Notes: generated by a model from the sequence alone, not told the origin. Positions 1 to 8,163 are shown, counted from the stretch's first letter. The stretch is DNA of 8,794 bases from Ilumatobacteraceae bacterium (GCA_016463105.1 JAEMRY010000054.1:1-8794); one strand, 5' to 3'. Numbers and translations are program-made.

Positions 1-3000
1 TATCGCGACGAACCTGAAACCTTGTCACTTGCGTGGCGAGATTTCTTTAGCGATTACAAGCCAGTTGGTACGCCAAAGGTAGATCCAACTGGAGAAATCA
101 TTCGGCCGTCCCTCGATTTTATTCTTGAAGACGAATCTTCTCCAGTCGCTGCTTCGGCTGTCGCAACTGCAGTCGTTGCGTCGGTGCAATCAGTTAAACC
201 ACCACAATCAGGATCCGAAAAACCAAAAGCGACGCGAACTTCAGCGCAAGCAGCGCGTTTGGTAGCAGTTGCCCCGATTGAGTTAACTCCGCTCGAAGTT
301 GTTGAGCCTGAACCATTGCGTGGTGTGTCGGCTGTGATTGCAAGCAACATGCAGTCAAGTCTTGAAGTTCCAACGGCGACGAGTGTGCGGCAAGTTCCGG
401 CAAAACTTCTTGAAGTAAATCGAAAAGTTATCAACGGTTATCGAGAGCGCAGTGGTGAAAGCAAGGTCAGCTTTACTCATTTAATTGGTTATGCGATCGT
501 GCGAGCAATTGCCGACGCAGTTCCAAACATGAAGCATGTGTTTGTCGCTGATGCACAGGGCAAGCCACAGATCAAAAAATTTACGCGTGTAAATATGGGT
601 CTTGCAGTCGATGTCGATAAGGGCAATGGACAAAGAAGTTTGGTCGTTCCAGTTCTGCGCAACGCTGACACACTTGACTTCGCTGGTTTTTTATTGACTT
701 ACGAAGACATCATTCGAAAGGTTCGTGCCAACAAACTCACTCTCGAAGATTTTCAAGGCGCAAACATCAGTTTGACAAACCCGGGCACGATCGGCACGCA
801 ACAATCAGTGCCACGGTTAATGGTCGGACAAGGATTAATTGTTGGCGTCGGCACAATTGACTATCCAGCCGAATTTCAGGGCAGCGATGAGCGAACTCTG
901 GGTCGACTTGGTGTCTCAAAAGTCTTGACACTCACGAGTACTTACGACCATCGCATTATTCAAGGCGCCGAAAGTGGAATGTTTCTTAAGTACGTGCATG
1001 AGTTATTGATTGGTGAACACAATTTTTATGCTGATGTCTTCAGCAGCTTGGGTGTGCCGTATGAGTCGGTGCAATGGCGTGAAGACTCTAATTCGCTTGA
1101 CAGCGAAGACGCGTTGCTTGAAAAGCAAATGCAGATTGCAACTTTAATTCGTGTGCACCGAGTTCGCGGTCACTTGATTGCCGATCTTGACCCGCTGCAT
1201 TGGCGCGCTCCAAGAATGCCACGCGAACTTGACCCTGCAACTTATGGATTGACACTCTGGGACTTAGATCGCGAATTTTTGACTGCTGGTGTTGGAGGAG
1301 TGTCTCGTTCGACACTCGGAGAACTACTTGGTGTGTTGCGTGATGCGTATTGCCGAACCATTGGCGTCGAATATATGCATATTCAAAACACTGATGAGCA
1401 ACGCTGGATTCAAGAGCATTTTGAAGGCATAAAGCGACATGAACTTGTTGTCGACAAGGTTCGTGTCTTAGAGCGTCTCAATGCGGCTGAAGCGTTCGAA
1501 AGATTTTTGTCAACAAAATATGTGGGCACCAAGCGTTTCGGCCTTGAAGGTGCAGAATCTGCGATTCCGATTCTTGACATGATTTTAAATCTCGCAACAG
1601 ACAATAAAATGCAAGGCACCATAATCGGAATGGCACACCGCGGCCGACTGAATGTATTGGCCAATGTTGTCGGCAAAGATTACGATCAAATTTTTCAAGA
1701 GTTTGAGGGCTATGTTGATCCTTCTTCGGTGCAAGGCTCTGGCGATGTCAAATACCATCTCGGTGCTGTCGGCGAATTTATTGCACTTAGCGGGGCAAAA
1801 ATGCACGTTGAGTTGGTTTCGAACCCAAGCCATCTAGAAACTGTTGACCCAGTTGTACTTGGCACGGTTAGAGCAATGCAAGACATGATTGATCCACCAC
1901 TTGCTTACAGTGTGTTGCCGTTGTTGATTCACGGAGACGCAGCATTTGCTGGTCAGGGTGTTGTCGCCGAATGTCTGGCGATGAGCGACACATCTGGTTA
2001 CAGAGTTGGTGGCACGATTCATTTGATTATTGATAACCAAATCGGTTTTACGACGGCGCCAGAGTATGCACGCTCGTCGCAATACTGCAGCGATGTCGCC
2101 AAAACAGTTCAGGCGCCAATTTTTCATGTGAACGGTGATGACCCAGAAGCATGTGTTCGGGTTGCGCAATTGGCTTTTGAATATCGTCAAAAGTTTCATA
2201 AAGATGTCGTGATTGACATGATTTGTTATCGCCGATATGGGCATAACGAGGGTGACGATCCGAGTTACACACAGCCATTGATGTACAAGGCAATCGCCGA
2301 GCGTCGCAGTGTGCGCAAACTTTATGTTGAGACTCTTGTCAAGCGTGGAGATATCACACTAGAAGAGGCAGAAAAATCGCTTGGCGATTATCAAGCCAAA
2401 TTGCAAGGCGCTCTTGAAGAAACCCGTGCCAAGACCACCGAAAAAGTTATTGCAGCGAAACCACCTGCTCCAAAAGGTGTTCTGCCTCACATTGTGACGA
2501 GTGTAAAACGCAAAGTTATAGATGGTGTTCTTGCGCAACTGAGTTCGTATCCAAAAGATTTCATGGTTCACCCAAAATTATTGCGACAATTCGAAACTAG
2601 AGACGCGCTAATTGCTAAAAATAATGATATTGATTGGGCCACAGCCGAAGCATTGGCGATTGGCAGTCTTTTGGTTGAAGGAATTTCTGTTCGGCTCGCC
2701 GGTCAAGACACGCGACGCGGAACATTCAGTCATCGACATTCAACGCTGGTTGACTACCTGACAGAAAATCGCTGGATACCACTGGCCGAAATACCTGGGG
2801 CATCTGGCCGATTCTGGGTTTATGACTCGCTATTGAGCGAATATGCGGCATTGGGTTTTGAATATGGTTACGCACACGCGAATCAAAAAGCACTTGTGAT
2901 GTGGGAAGCGCAATTCGGTGACTTCGTCAACGGTGCGCAAATAATTATCGACCAATACTTAGTTGCTGCTGAAGACAAGTGGGGACAACACAACGGACTC

Positions 3001-3654
3001 GTGTTGTTATTGCCGCACGGCTATGAAGGTCAAGGCCCAGAGCATTCTTCGGCACGCATTGAGCGATTTTTGCAATTATGCGCTGAAGACAATATTCAAG
3101 TGTGTAACCCAACAACTTCGGCACAGTACTTTCACCTGTTGCGTCGACAAGCAAAGCAAGAGATAATGCGCCCGTTGATAGTTGTCGCACCCAAGCAACC
3201 ACTTCGGATGAAAGAAAGCCGATCAAAAATTGACTTACTGACAAGTGGAAGTTTCGAAGAGGTATTAGATGATCCATTCGTTTCGACACCTGCAGAAATA
3301 ACACGCGTGGTTCTATGCAGCGGAAAAGTTGCTTGGGACGCCATGTCTGAGCGTGATAAACGTGGCGCGAAAGTTGCTGTTGTGCGTGTTGAGCAGTTGT
3401 ATCCGTTTCCGATTGAGCAGATTCGCGCAGCGATCGCAAAATATCCGAATGCAAAAGAACTTGTATGGTTGCAAGAAGAACCAGAAAATATGGGGCCTAG
3501 ATATTTTGTTGATGACCGAATTTGGCCTCTTAAGCAAGAGGGGTATTCTTTGTCGCATGTCGCTCGTGTCGAATCGGGGAGCCCAGCAACTGGGTCGAAG
3601 ACGATTCATGACCAAGAACTCGCAGATCTGATGGAGCAAACATTCGCTAACTAG
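1..3654 (+). CDS. kgd: Multifunctional 2-oxoglutarate dehydrogenase/decarboxylase (fused E2-E1), 5'-partial
   Basis: Thiamine-diphosphate enzyme that decarboxylates 2-oxoglutarate in the TCA cycle. In Actinobacteria the E1 component carries an N-terminal succinyltransferase (E2) catalytic domain without its own lipoyl domain, and that layout is seen here. The frame is open to base 1: YRDEPETLSLAWRDFFSDY matches the conserved E1 N-terminal helix, so the TTG at 22 is internal and roughly 15-20 residues are missing (inference). An Ala/Pro/Val-rich linker follows. The E2 domain covers about 313-1035, with the catalytic DHRIIQG motif (His codon 949-951). The E1 part then shows HRGRLNVL (from 1636), NPSHLE, the ThDP/Mg motif HGDAAFAGQG (1930-1959) with DNQIGF (2032-2049), CYRRYGHNEGDDP, WEAQFGDFVNGAQ (2902-2940) and PHGYEGQGPEHSSAR (3013-3057). 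All motifs look intact. It ends in TAG. Also called odhA or sucA. Lipoyl-bearing E2 and E3 partners must be encoded elsewhere. Confidence 0.96.
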   Translation, partial: YRDEPETLSLAWRDFFSDYKPVGTPKVDPTGEIIRPSLDFILEDESSPVAASAVATAVVASVQSVKPPQSGSEKPKATRTSAQAARLVAVAPIELTPLEVVEPEPLRGVSAVIASNMQSSLEVPTATSVRQVPAKLLEVNRKVINGYRERSGESKVSFTHLIGYAIVRAIADAVPNMKHVFVADAQGKPQIKKFTRVNMGLAVDVDKGNGQRSLVVPVLRNADTLDFAGFLLTYEDIIRKVRANKLTLEDFQGANISLTNPGTIGTQQSVPRLMVGQGLIVGVGTIDYPAEFQGSDERTLGRLGVSKVLTLTSTYDHRIIQGAESGMFLKYVHELLIGEHNFYADVFSSLGVPYESVQWREDSNSLDSEDALLEKQMQIATLIRVHRVRGHLIADLDPLHWRAPRMPRELDPATYGLTLWDLDREFLTAGVGGVSRSTLGELLGVLRDAYCRTIGVEYMHIQNTDEQRWIQEHFEGIKRHELVVDKVRVLERLNAAEAFERFLSTKYVGTKRFGLEGAESAIPILDMILNLATDNKMQGTIIGMAHRGRLNVLANVVGKDYDQIFQEFEGYVDPSSVQGSGDVKYHLGAVGEFIALSGAKMHVELVSNPSHLETVDPVVLGTVRAMQDMIDPPLAYSVLPLLIHGDAAFAGQGVVAECLAMSDTSGYRVGGTIHLIIDNQIGFTTAPEYARSSQYCSDVAKTVQAPIFHVNGDDPEACVRVAQLAFEYRQKFHKDVVIDMICYRRYGHNEGDDPSYTQPLMYKAIAERRSVRKLYVETLVKRGDITLEEAEKSLGDYQAKLQGALEETRAKTTEKVIAAKPPAPKGVLPHIVTSVKRKVIDGVLAQLSSYPKDFMVHPKLLRQFETRDALIAKNNDIDWATAEALAIGSLLVEGISVRLAGQDTRRGTFSHRHSTLVDYLTENRWIPLAEIPGASGRFWVYDSLLSEYAALGFEYGYAHANQKALVMWEAQFGDFVNGAQIIIDQYLVAAEDKWGQHNGLVLLLPHGYEGQGPEHSSARIERFLQLCAEDNIQVCNPTTSAQYFHLLRRQAKQEIMRPLIVVAPKQPLRMKESRSKIDLLTSGSFEEVLDDPFVSTPAEITRVVLCSGKVAWDAMSERDKRGAKVAVVRVEQLYPFPIEQIRAAIAKYPNAKELVWLQEEPENMGPRYFVDDRIWPLKQEGYSLSHVARVESGSPATGSKTIHDQELADLMEQTFAN

Positions 3655-3683
3655 TGACTTGCTAGCGGTGGTTGAATGGATGT

Positions 3684-4718
3684 GTGGTAAAGCCTTTTTC
3701 TCATGTCGTTGTAGACGGCTCGAATCTTGCTACCGAAGGTCGAAAAGAACCAAGTCTTAAGCAACTGAACGAAGCCGTACTTTCGTTCATCAAAGAGTTT
3801 CCTAGTACAAAAATTACTGTTGTTGTTGACGCGACGTTTGGTCATCGTGTAGATCGGCGTGAACGCGCCGAGTTTGATGATGCAATAAATAACAATGAAC
3901 TTGTTGCGCCACCTGCCGGCGCTGTTGGTCGCGGAGATGGCTTCGTGTTGACGATCGCCGACAAAGTGAAAGCCAGTATTTTGTCGAACGATAGTTATCA
4001 AGAGTTTCACGAGCAATATAAATGGTTATTTGACGAAGGACGACTAATCGGTGGCAAGCCCGTGCCAAATGTTGGGTGGGTTTTCATTCAACGACTTCCA
4101 GTTCGCAAGCAAGCAGGTCGTGATACGGCGGCGTCATTGCGTCGGACGAAATCTGTTCGCGCGCCTTCGCGGCCGATGCCTGTGCCGAAAACACCGCCAC
4201 CCAATGTGCGAATTTCAACGAGCAATGCAAAGCCAGCCGCACAAAGTCAGAAGTCGGTCGCAACTGCAAAGCCAGCACCAAAATTAAATGAACTTACTCC
4301 GTTTTTGAATTTCGTCGAAAAAAATCCAATCGGAACAAAACTAAAAGGCGTTGTTGACAGTTATGCATCACATGGCGTCTATGTAAAAGTGGGCGAAGTG
4401 CTCGGATATTTGCCGATGCGTTTGATGGCCAATCCTGCTCCGCGCAGTGCTCGTGAGCATGTAAAACTTGGTGCTGGATTGAGTCTTGTGATTGTTAGCT
4501 ACACACCGTCACGCAGAAGTGTTGAGTTGGCTGTGTTTGGTGTTGAGCCTGCAGGGGCGGCGCGAACCCCAGCGCGCACAACCACTCAAAAAGCTGCAGC
4601 TATTTCTCGAAACCCAGTTCGAAACCCAGTTCGAAATCCAGCGCAGAGCAAAAAAGCCAAACGCCGACGTCAACAGCCAAAGCCAGTACAGAAAAAAGCG
4701 TCTAGCAAGAAACGCTAA
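3684..4718 (+). CDS. PIN/NYN-like nuclease fused to an S1 RNA-binding domain
   Basis: Predicted RNA-acting nuclease, about 344 aa from the GTG at 3684; no experimentally named homologue recognised. Residues 1 to about 140 look like a PIN/NYN (Zc3h12a-like) metal-dependent RNase fold: strand one ends in VVVDGSN (D11), then VVVDATF (D49), GRGDGFVLTIAD (D85, D93) and SNDSYQEF (D103), an acidic set placed as in PIN-like active sites. A Pro/Lys/Ala-rich linker (about 146-201) leads to an S1-type OB fold (about 216-285: GTKLKGVVDSYASHGVYVKVGE, GYLP, RRSVELAV). The tail is strongly basic and ends KKR. S1 plus a basic tail imply RNA or ribosome binding (inference). A TTG at 3672 is an alternative start adding four residues; GTG is preferred because it gives MVKPFSHVVVDGSN directly. 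The gene follows kgd by 29 bases and precedes xthA by 24. Domain assignment is by motif reading only. Confidence 0.8.
   Translation: MVKPFSHVVVDGSNLATEGRKEPSLKQLNEAVLSFIKEFPSTKITVVVDATFGHRVDRRERAEFDDAINNNELVAPPAGAVGRGDGFVLTIADKVKASILSNDSYQEFHEQYKWLFDEGRLIGGKPVPNVGWVFIQRLPVRKQAGRDTAASLRRTKSVRAPSRPMPVPKTPPPNVRISTSNAKPAAQSQKSVATAKPAPKLNELTPFLNFVEKNPIGTKLKGVVDSYASHGVYVKVGEVLGYLPMRLMANPAPRSAREHVKLGAGLSLVIVSYTPSRRSVELAVFGVEPAGAARTPARTTTQKAAAISRNPVRNPVRNPAQSKKAKRRRQQPKPVQKKASSKKR
4608..4643 (+). repeat. Three-copy 12-bp in-frame tandem repeat
   Basis: Three consecutive 12-base units at 4608-4619, 4620-4631 and 4632-4643. The first two are identical (cgaaacccagtt) and the third differs at three positions. 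Read in frame they encode RNPV-RNPV-RNPA in the basic, probably disordered tail of the nuclease-S1 protein. The unit length is a multiple of three, so gain or loss of copies would keep the frame. Confidence 0.9.
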
Positions 4719-4730
4719 GCCTATTTTGAG

Positions 4731-4736
4731 TACGGT
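4731..4736 (+). promoter_or_regulatory. Candidate -10 element for leaderless xthA transcription
   Basis: TACGGT fits the actinobacterial TANNNT -10 pattern and is followed by exactly six bases (gttgtc) and then the GTG start at 4743. That places the expected transcription start on the first base of the start codon. No Shine-Dalgarno sequence is visible before this GTG, which fits a leaderless message. No clear -35 is seen. TANNNT alone is a weak motif; support comes from the same spacing at two other genes in the window. Confidence 0.4.
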
Positions 4737-4742
4737 GTTGTC

Positions 4743-5519
4743 GTGCTTATCGCCACTTGGAATGTCAATTCGCTAAAGGCTCGACTCGAGCGCGTCACTC
4801 AATGGGTGAGTGAAAATAAACCTGATGTTTTGTGTATGCAAGAAACAAAAATGAAAGACGCCGTATTTCCAACTATGACGTTTGCTGAGATGGGATATGA
4901 ATCAGCACACTTCGGTCAGGGTCAATGGAATGGTGTGGCAATAATTTCGCGTGTTGGACTTGAAAATGTAGTTGCAAATTTCGCACCAACTATTGAGCCA
5001 GACCTAGAGGCGAGAATTATTTCGGCAACTTGTGGGGGAGTCAAAGTAGTAAGCGTCTATGTGCCAAATGGCAGAGCACTTGACAACGATCACTACCAAT
5101 ACAAACTTGAGTGGATGAACAAACTAAAGCAGCATGCGACAATATTTGCTAAACCAACCGAAGATTTAGTAATTGGCGGCGACTTTAATATTGCCCCGAC
5201 GGATGATGACGTCTGGGATATCAAAAAATTTGAGGGTGCAACGCATGTGAGTGCGCCAGAACGCAAAGCCTTTTTGGATCTCTGTGACTGGGGCCTAACT
5301 GATGTGTTTCGTGATTTGCACCCAGAACCAAAAGTTTTTTCATGGTGGGATTACCGCAACGGCAGTTTTCACAAAGGTGAAGGAATGCGAATCGACTTTT
5401 TGTTAGCCACTAAATCGCTAGCGAAACGTGTCAAGTCTTGCGAGATTGATCGCAACGCACGAAAAGGCGAAAAACCGAGTGACCATGTGCCAGTGATGAT
5501 CACGGTCAGCGAGAAATAA
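4743..5519 (+). CDS. xthA: Exodeoxyribonuclease III / AP endonuclease
   Basis: Base-excision repair nuclease of the ExoIII (exonuclease-endonuclease-phosphatase) family. It cleaves DNA 5' of abasic sites and removes 3' blocking groups, acting in the cytoplasm on the nucleoid. The 258-aa protein is close to the usual family length (about 260). All expected active-site residues are visible: N7 in ATWNVNS, E34 in CMQETK, Y106 in VSVYVPNG, D147 and N149 in GGDFNIAP, D218 in MRIDFLL, and the D247-H248 pair in KPSDHVPV. WNGVAIIS is also typical. The GTG start gives the canonical MLIATWNVNSLKAR N-terminus, and the in-frame stop at 4716 with no other start codon between leaves little alternative. It lies 24 bases after the nuclease-S1 gene and 5 before the thioesterase, so it is probably co-transcribed, perhaps with its own promoter. 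Confidence 0.96.
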   Translation: MLIATWNVNSLKARLERVTQWVSENKPDVLCMQETKMKDAVFPTMTFAEMGYESAHFGQGQWNGVAIISRVGLENVVANFAPTIEPDLEARIISATCGGVKVVSVYVPNGRALDNDHYQYKLEWMNKLKQHATIFAKPTEDLVIGGDFNIAPTDDDVWDIKKFEGATHVSAPERKAFLDLCDWGLTDVFRDLHPEPKVFSWWDYRNGSFHKGEGMRIDFLLATKSLAKRVKSCEIDRNARKGEKPSDHVPVMITVSEK

Positions 5520-5524
5520 AAGTC

Positions 5525-6226
5525 ATGGCGGCACCAGAGTTAACTAACCCATTTAAAGGTTTTCATATTCGCACAGAAGATCGCTCGGCATATGACACAG
5601 CGAGAATTAAGATCGCCGACGAAATGCGAACGGTGATTGATGAGTTGCTAGCCACAACCGCACCGCTCGAAGAACTTGAACAAACGCGAGCGATCATTGA
5701 TCAAGCAGTTGCATTATTGAAAACACGCCCACATAGCCACGAATATGAAGGACCGGCCGAAGGATCGCTGGCACCGATGAATAGTTTTTTAGATCGCAGT
5801 CCGATCATTGGTGCAATCAATCCGTTGTCAGTGCCAATGAAGATGGAAGTTGATGGTGACGGAGGCAAAGATTCGACTGTCATTGGACGCGCAACGTTTC
5901 CAGCGGCTTATGAAGGCCCACCAGGTTGTGTGCATGGTGGTTTTATCGCCGCCTATTTTGACGAAGTTTTAGGAATGGCACAGTCTCTAAGTGGTAACCC
6001 TGGCATGACCGTGCATTTGGCGATTAATTATCGAGCGCCGACTCCGCTTAAGCAGCCCGTTGTTTTTCGCGGACGAGTTGTTTCTATTGATGGACGAAAA
6101 ATAAGTGTCTCTGGAACTTTGCACCATGGTGAAACTTTGTGTGCTGAAGCAAGTGGATTATTTATCTCAATGCGACCTGAAGTTTTTGCAAAGTTAGTAG
6201 AAATTCGCCAAGCCCAACAAAAATAA
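5525..6226 (+). CDS. PaaI-like hotdog-fold thioesterase
   Basis: Predicted acyl-CoA thioesterase of the PaaI/hotdog superfamily, 233 aa; substrate unknown. The hotdog domain occupies about residues 115-228, with HGGFIAAYFDEVLG (H137-G138-G139, D146-E147) as the motif carrying the usual catalytic acidic residue on the central helix. It is followed by VHLAINYRAPTPL and the strands VVFRGRVVSIDGRKISVSGTL and CAEASGLFISM. About 100 N-terminal residues precede the domain: a helical, charged stretch (about 20-67) and a Pro/Gly segment ending in NPLSVP. This is longer than the roughly 140-aa minimal PaaI proteins, but such extensions occur in actinobacterial members. The ATG lies five bases after the xthA stop, suggesting translational coupling; no strong ribosome binding site is visible. 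It ends four bases from the stop of the convergent helicase gene. Confidence 0.85.
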   Translation: MAAPELTNPFKGFHIRTEDRSAYDTARIKIADEMRTVIDELLATTAPLEELEQTRAIIDQAVALLKTRPHSHEYEGPAEGSLAPMNSFLDRSPIIGAINPLSVPMKMEVDGDGGKDSTVIGRATFPAAYEGPPGCVHGGFIAAYFDEVLGMAQSLSGNPGMTVHLAINYRAPTPLKQPVVFRGRVVSIDGRKISVSGTLHHGETLCAEASGLFISMRPEVFAKLVEIRQAQQK

Positions 6227-6230
6227 AATA

Positions 6231-8123
6231 TTAAACAGTCACACTGGCTTGGGCGATAATTGAGAGCAAATCTGGCCCGATTTGTTTGGCGGTCATTGGT
6301 CCGAGAATCTTTCCGAGCTCATCGATGTTTGCAGGCTTTTGTCTTGCAATTAGTCTCAATTCGTGATCACCTAAAACCGCGCTCGGCAATTGCTTGATTA
6401 CTCGCGCTCGGCGACTGCGCCAGTTGCGTAATTCGTCTTCAAGTGAGACAACTTTGACACGAGACTCACGCTTGGGCACCGTAGTGCTTGTTTCATTTGG
6501 AGTATCAGTTGAGTTCGTAATGTTGGATAGAAGTGCGCTGCGACCTGTTGTGCGACCTTTGCGTGTCTCGCACCAACTAATGAAGAGTTGTTGCGATGCG
6601 CGAGTTAGAGCGACATAAGCCAACCGGACTTCTTCGTCTTGCTGATCTTTGGTGATCGCTGAAGCGTGTGGCAATAATCCAACCTCGGCACCCGCGACGA
6701 CGACACAATCCCATTCACGTCCTTTTGCTGAGTGAAATGTGAGGACTTCGACGCCCTCTGTGCTGCGTTGATCAGATGCATTGGTTCGCATCCACGATGC
6801 AAATGTTCGACCATCAATTGCTCCAGGGTGATCAAGTTTTAGAAATATTTGCAATTGTTCAGCGACCCAGCGTTGAATCTCTGAACTTGATTCAGTTAAG
6901 ACGTCAGTCACCCAAGTAGCCAAGCCATTGCGGCTTGTGCTTTGGGCAGCATCACTAATCGCAGAAGTTAGTTCTGTCGGTGGGCGAGATGTGCGAACGG
7001 GGATATTGCTTGCGACAAGTGCATCAACAATTACTTCAACTTGAATATTTGTTCGAACAAGAACCGCACATGACTTCCAAGAATTCGCTCCACCTCGTCG
7101 TGCATAACTCCAGAGCATTGAAGATATACCGACTGCTTCTGATTCGGGGTCGCCATAACCTTTAGCAACGACCGGCTCAGATTCTGGTCGCATTGCGCGC
7201 ACATCGAGATTGTGTTCGACATGTTGAGCGACTGCAGTTGCTGCCGTCAAGATTTGTGGAGAGCAGCGATAGTTATTTGGCAGATGCAGAACAGTTGTGC
7301 CACGAATTTTTTCTGGCAATTCGTCAAAAAGTTTTTTGTCTGAGCCGTTCCATCCATAAATTGCTTGCATTGGGTCGCCAACTACGAACACATCAGCGCG
7401 TTGGCCACGAATTGCATCAAATAATTCGTACTGCAAAGGGTTCATATCTTGCGCTTCATCAACAAACAAGTGTCGATAGCGCCAGCGTACGGCCTGGGCA
7501 TAGGCGTTATCTGTGCGCATTGCTTCAACTACTCGTGTAATTAAATCATCCAGATCTAAAACATTGCGTTGAAGTTTTAGTTGCTCGTATTTTTTATAAA
7601 TCGTGGCGATCTCATTATGTGGTGCGGGCGCGTATCTGCCAAGTCGTTTTGCAGTTTGTGCATATGTTGTTGGCGCAATTAAACGAGCATGCGCCCAATC
7701 AACTTCGATCAGCAACTCGCGAGCGCGAGCAGCAAGTGGATTATCACCGATTGCCGCTGTCATAACTTGCTGACGATTGTGAATAATTGCGGGCATCGGT
7801 TTGTGCAGATCGGCAAGTCGTTGACGCAGCAGTGCAAGTGCGACAGCATGAAACGTGCCGACAGTTACCGATTGTGAATCACGAGCAACGCCGAGATGTG
7901 TTAGTCGCCGGCGCATTTCACTTGCGGCTTCACGAGTGAAAGTGATCGCAAGAATTCTTTCGGCTTGAGCGGTGCCAGTTGCGACCCGATAGGCGATGCG
8001 ATGTGTGAGTACCCGAGTTTTGCCAGAGCCCGCGCCTGCGTGAACGACGGTCGCGGTTTCGGGACAAGTGACCGCGGCGCGCTGGTCATCGTCCATGCCC
8101 CTTAGCAACTGCTCAATATCCAC
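6231..8123 (-). CDS. uvrD2: UvrD2-like superfamily 1 DNA helicase with HRDC domain
   Basis: ATP-dependent SF1A helicase, about 630 aa from the GTG at 8123. Numbered from that start: Q motif MDDDQRAAV (10-18), Walker A GAGSGKT (30-36, bases 8016-8036), motif Ia ITFTREAASEMR, Ib GTFHAVAL, motif II VDEAQD (221-226), motif III GDPMQAIYGW (249-258), motif IV NNYRCSPQI (283-291), motif V VEVLTFHSAKGREWD (from 458) and motif VI VRLAYVALTRA (499-509). An HRDC-like C-terminus follows (about 560-626, DELRNWRSRRARVIKQLP). This layout matches actinobacterial UvrD2, except that the 510-559 linker has one cysteine and no tetracysteine motif. The frame stays open to an ATG at 8288, but that would overlap the conserved start of the divergent PH-domain gene; GTG 8123 gives MDIEQLLRGMDDDQR, a normal UvrD beginning. 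It probably acts in DNA repair or replication. PcrA/UvrD1 is a less likely label. Confidence 0.9.
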   Translation of the reverse strand: MDIEQLLRGMDDDQRAAVTCPETATVVHAGAGSGKTRVLTHRIAYRVATGTAQAERILAITFTREAASEMRRRLTHLGVARDSQSVTVGTFHAVALALLRQRLADLHKPMPAIIHNRQQVMTAAIGDNPLAARARELLIEVDWAHARLIAPTTYAQTAKRLGRYAPAPHNEIATIYKKYEQLKLQRNVLDLDDLITRVVEAMRTDNAYAQAVRWRYRHLFVDEAQDMNPLQYELFDAIRGQRADVFVVGDPMQAIYGWNGSDKKLFDELPEKIRGTTVLHLPNNYRCSPQILTAATAVAQHVEHNLDVRAMRPESEPVVAKGYGDPESEAVGISSMLWSYARRGGANSWKSCAVLVRTNIQVEVIVDALVASNIPVRTSRPPTELTSAISDAAQSTSRNGLATWVTDVLTESSSEIQRWVAEQLQIFLKLDHPGAIDGRTFASWMRTNASDQRSTEGVEVLTFHSAKGREWDCVVVAGAEVGLLPHASAITKDQQDEEVRLAYVALTRASQQLFISWCETRKGRTTGRSALLSNITNSTDTPNETSTTVPKRESRVKVVSLEDELRNWRSRRARVIKQLPSAVLGDHELRLIARQKPANIDELGKILGPMTAKQIGPDLLSIIAQASVTV

Positions 8124-8129
8124 GGCTTC

Positions 8130-8135
8130 ACGATA
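8130..8135 (-). promoter_or_regulatory. Candidate -10 element for leaderless helicase transcription
   Basis: On the minus strand TATCGT (TANNNT pattern) is followed by six bases (gaagcc) and then the proposed GTG start at 8123-8121. This puts +1 on the start codon. The element supports the short helicase start over the ATG at 8288. No convincing -35 hexamer is seen; TTAGCC at 8154-8159, 18 bases upstream, is a poor match. Confidence 0.4.
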
Positions 8136-8163
8136 GGCGGTACCTGTCGCAGTGGCTAAATAC

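Noticed and set aside
1834..2244. 136-codon open frame on the minus strand inside kgd
   Set aside because: It is antisense to the ThDP-binding region of E1; its composition is odd (Cys-, Trp- and Asn-rich) and no family is recognisable.
2945..3454. 169-codon open frame on the minus strand inside kgd
   Set aside because: It lies wholly antisense to the strongly conserved E1 C-terminal region, has no recognisable domain and no ribosome binding site, and reads as a shadow of the real codon pattern.
3663..3671. GGTGG at 3667-3671 as a Shine-Dalgarno site for the TTG at 3672
   Set aside because: It directly abuts the TTG, too close to act as a ribosome binding site for it; spacing of 12 bases to GTG 3684 is long but possible.
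3651..4016. 121-codon minus-strand frame at the kgd/nuclease junction
   Set aside because: It is antisense to the PIN/NYN motifs and has no recognisable domain.
3684..6226. Toxin-antitoxin or defence island built around the PIN/NYN nuclease and the helicase
   Set aside because: There is no small antitoxin-like partner, the neighbours are housekeeping repair and metabolic genes, base composition is uniform, and the helicase is on the opposite strand with its own promoter region.
6208..6252. Possible bidirectional terminator at the convergent gene ends
   Set aside because: The 7-bp stem has a 31-base loop and no T-run on either strand, and both arms lie in coding sequence (Ala-Gln codons), so the match is probably coincidental.
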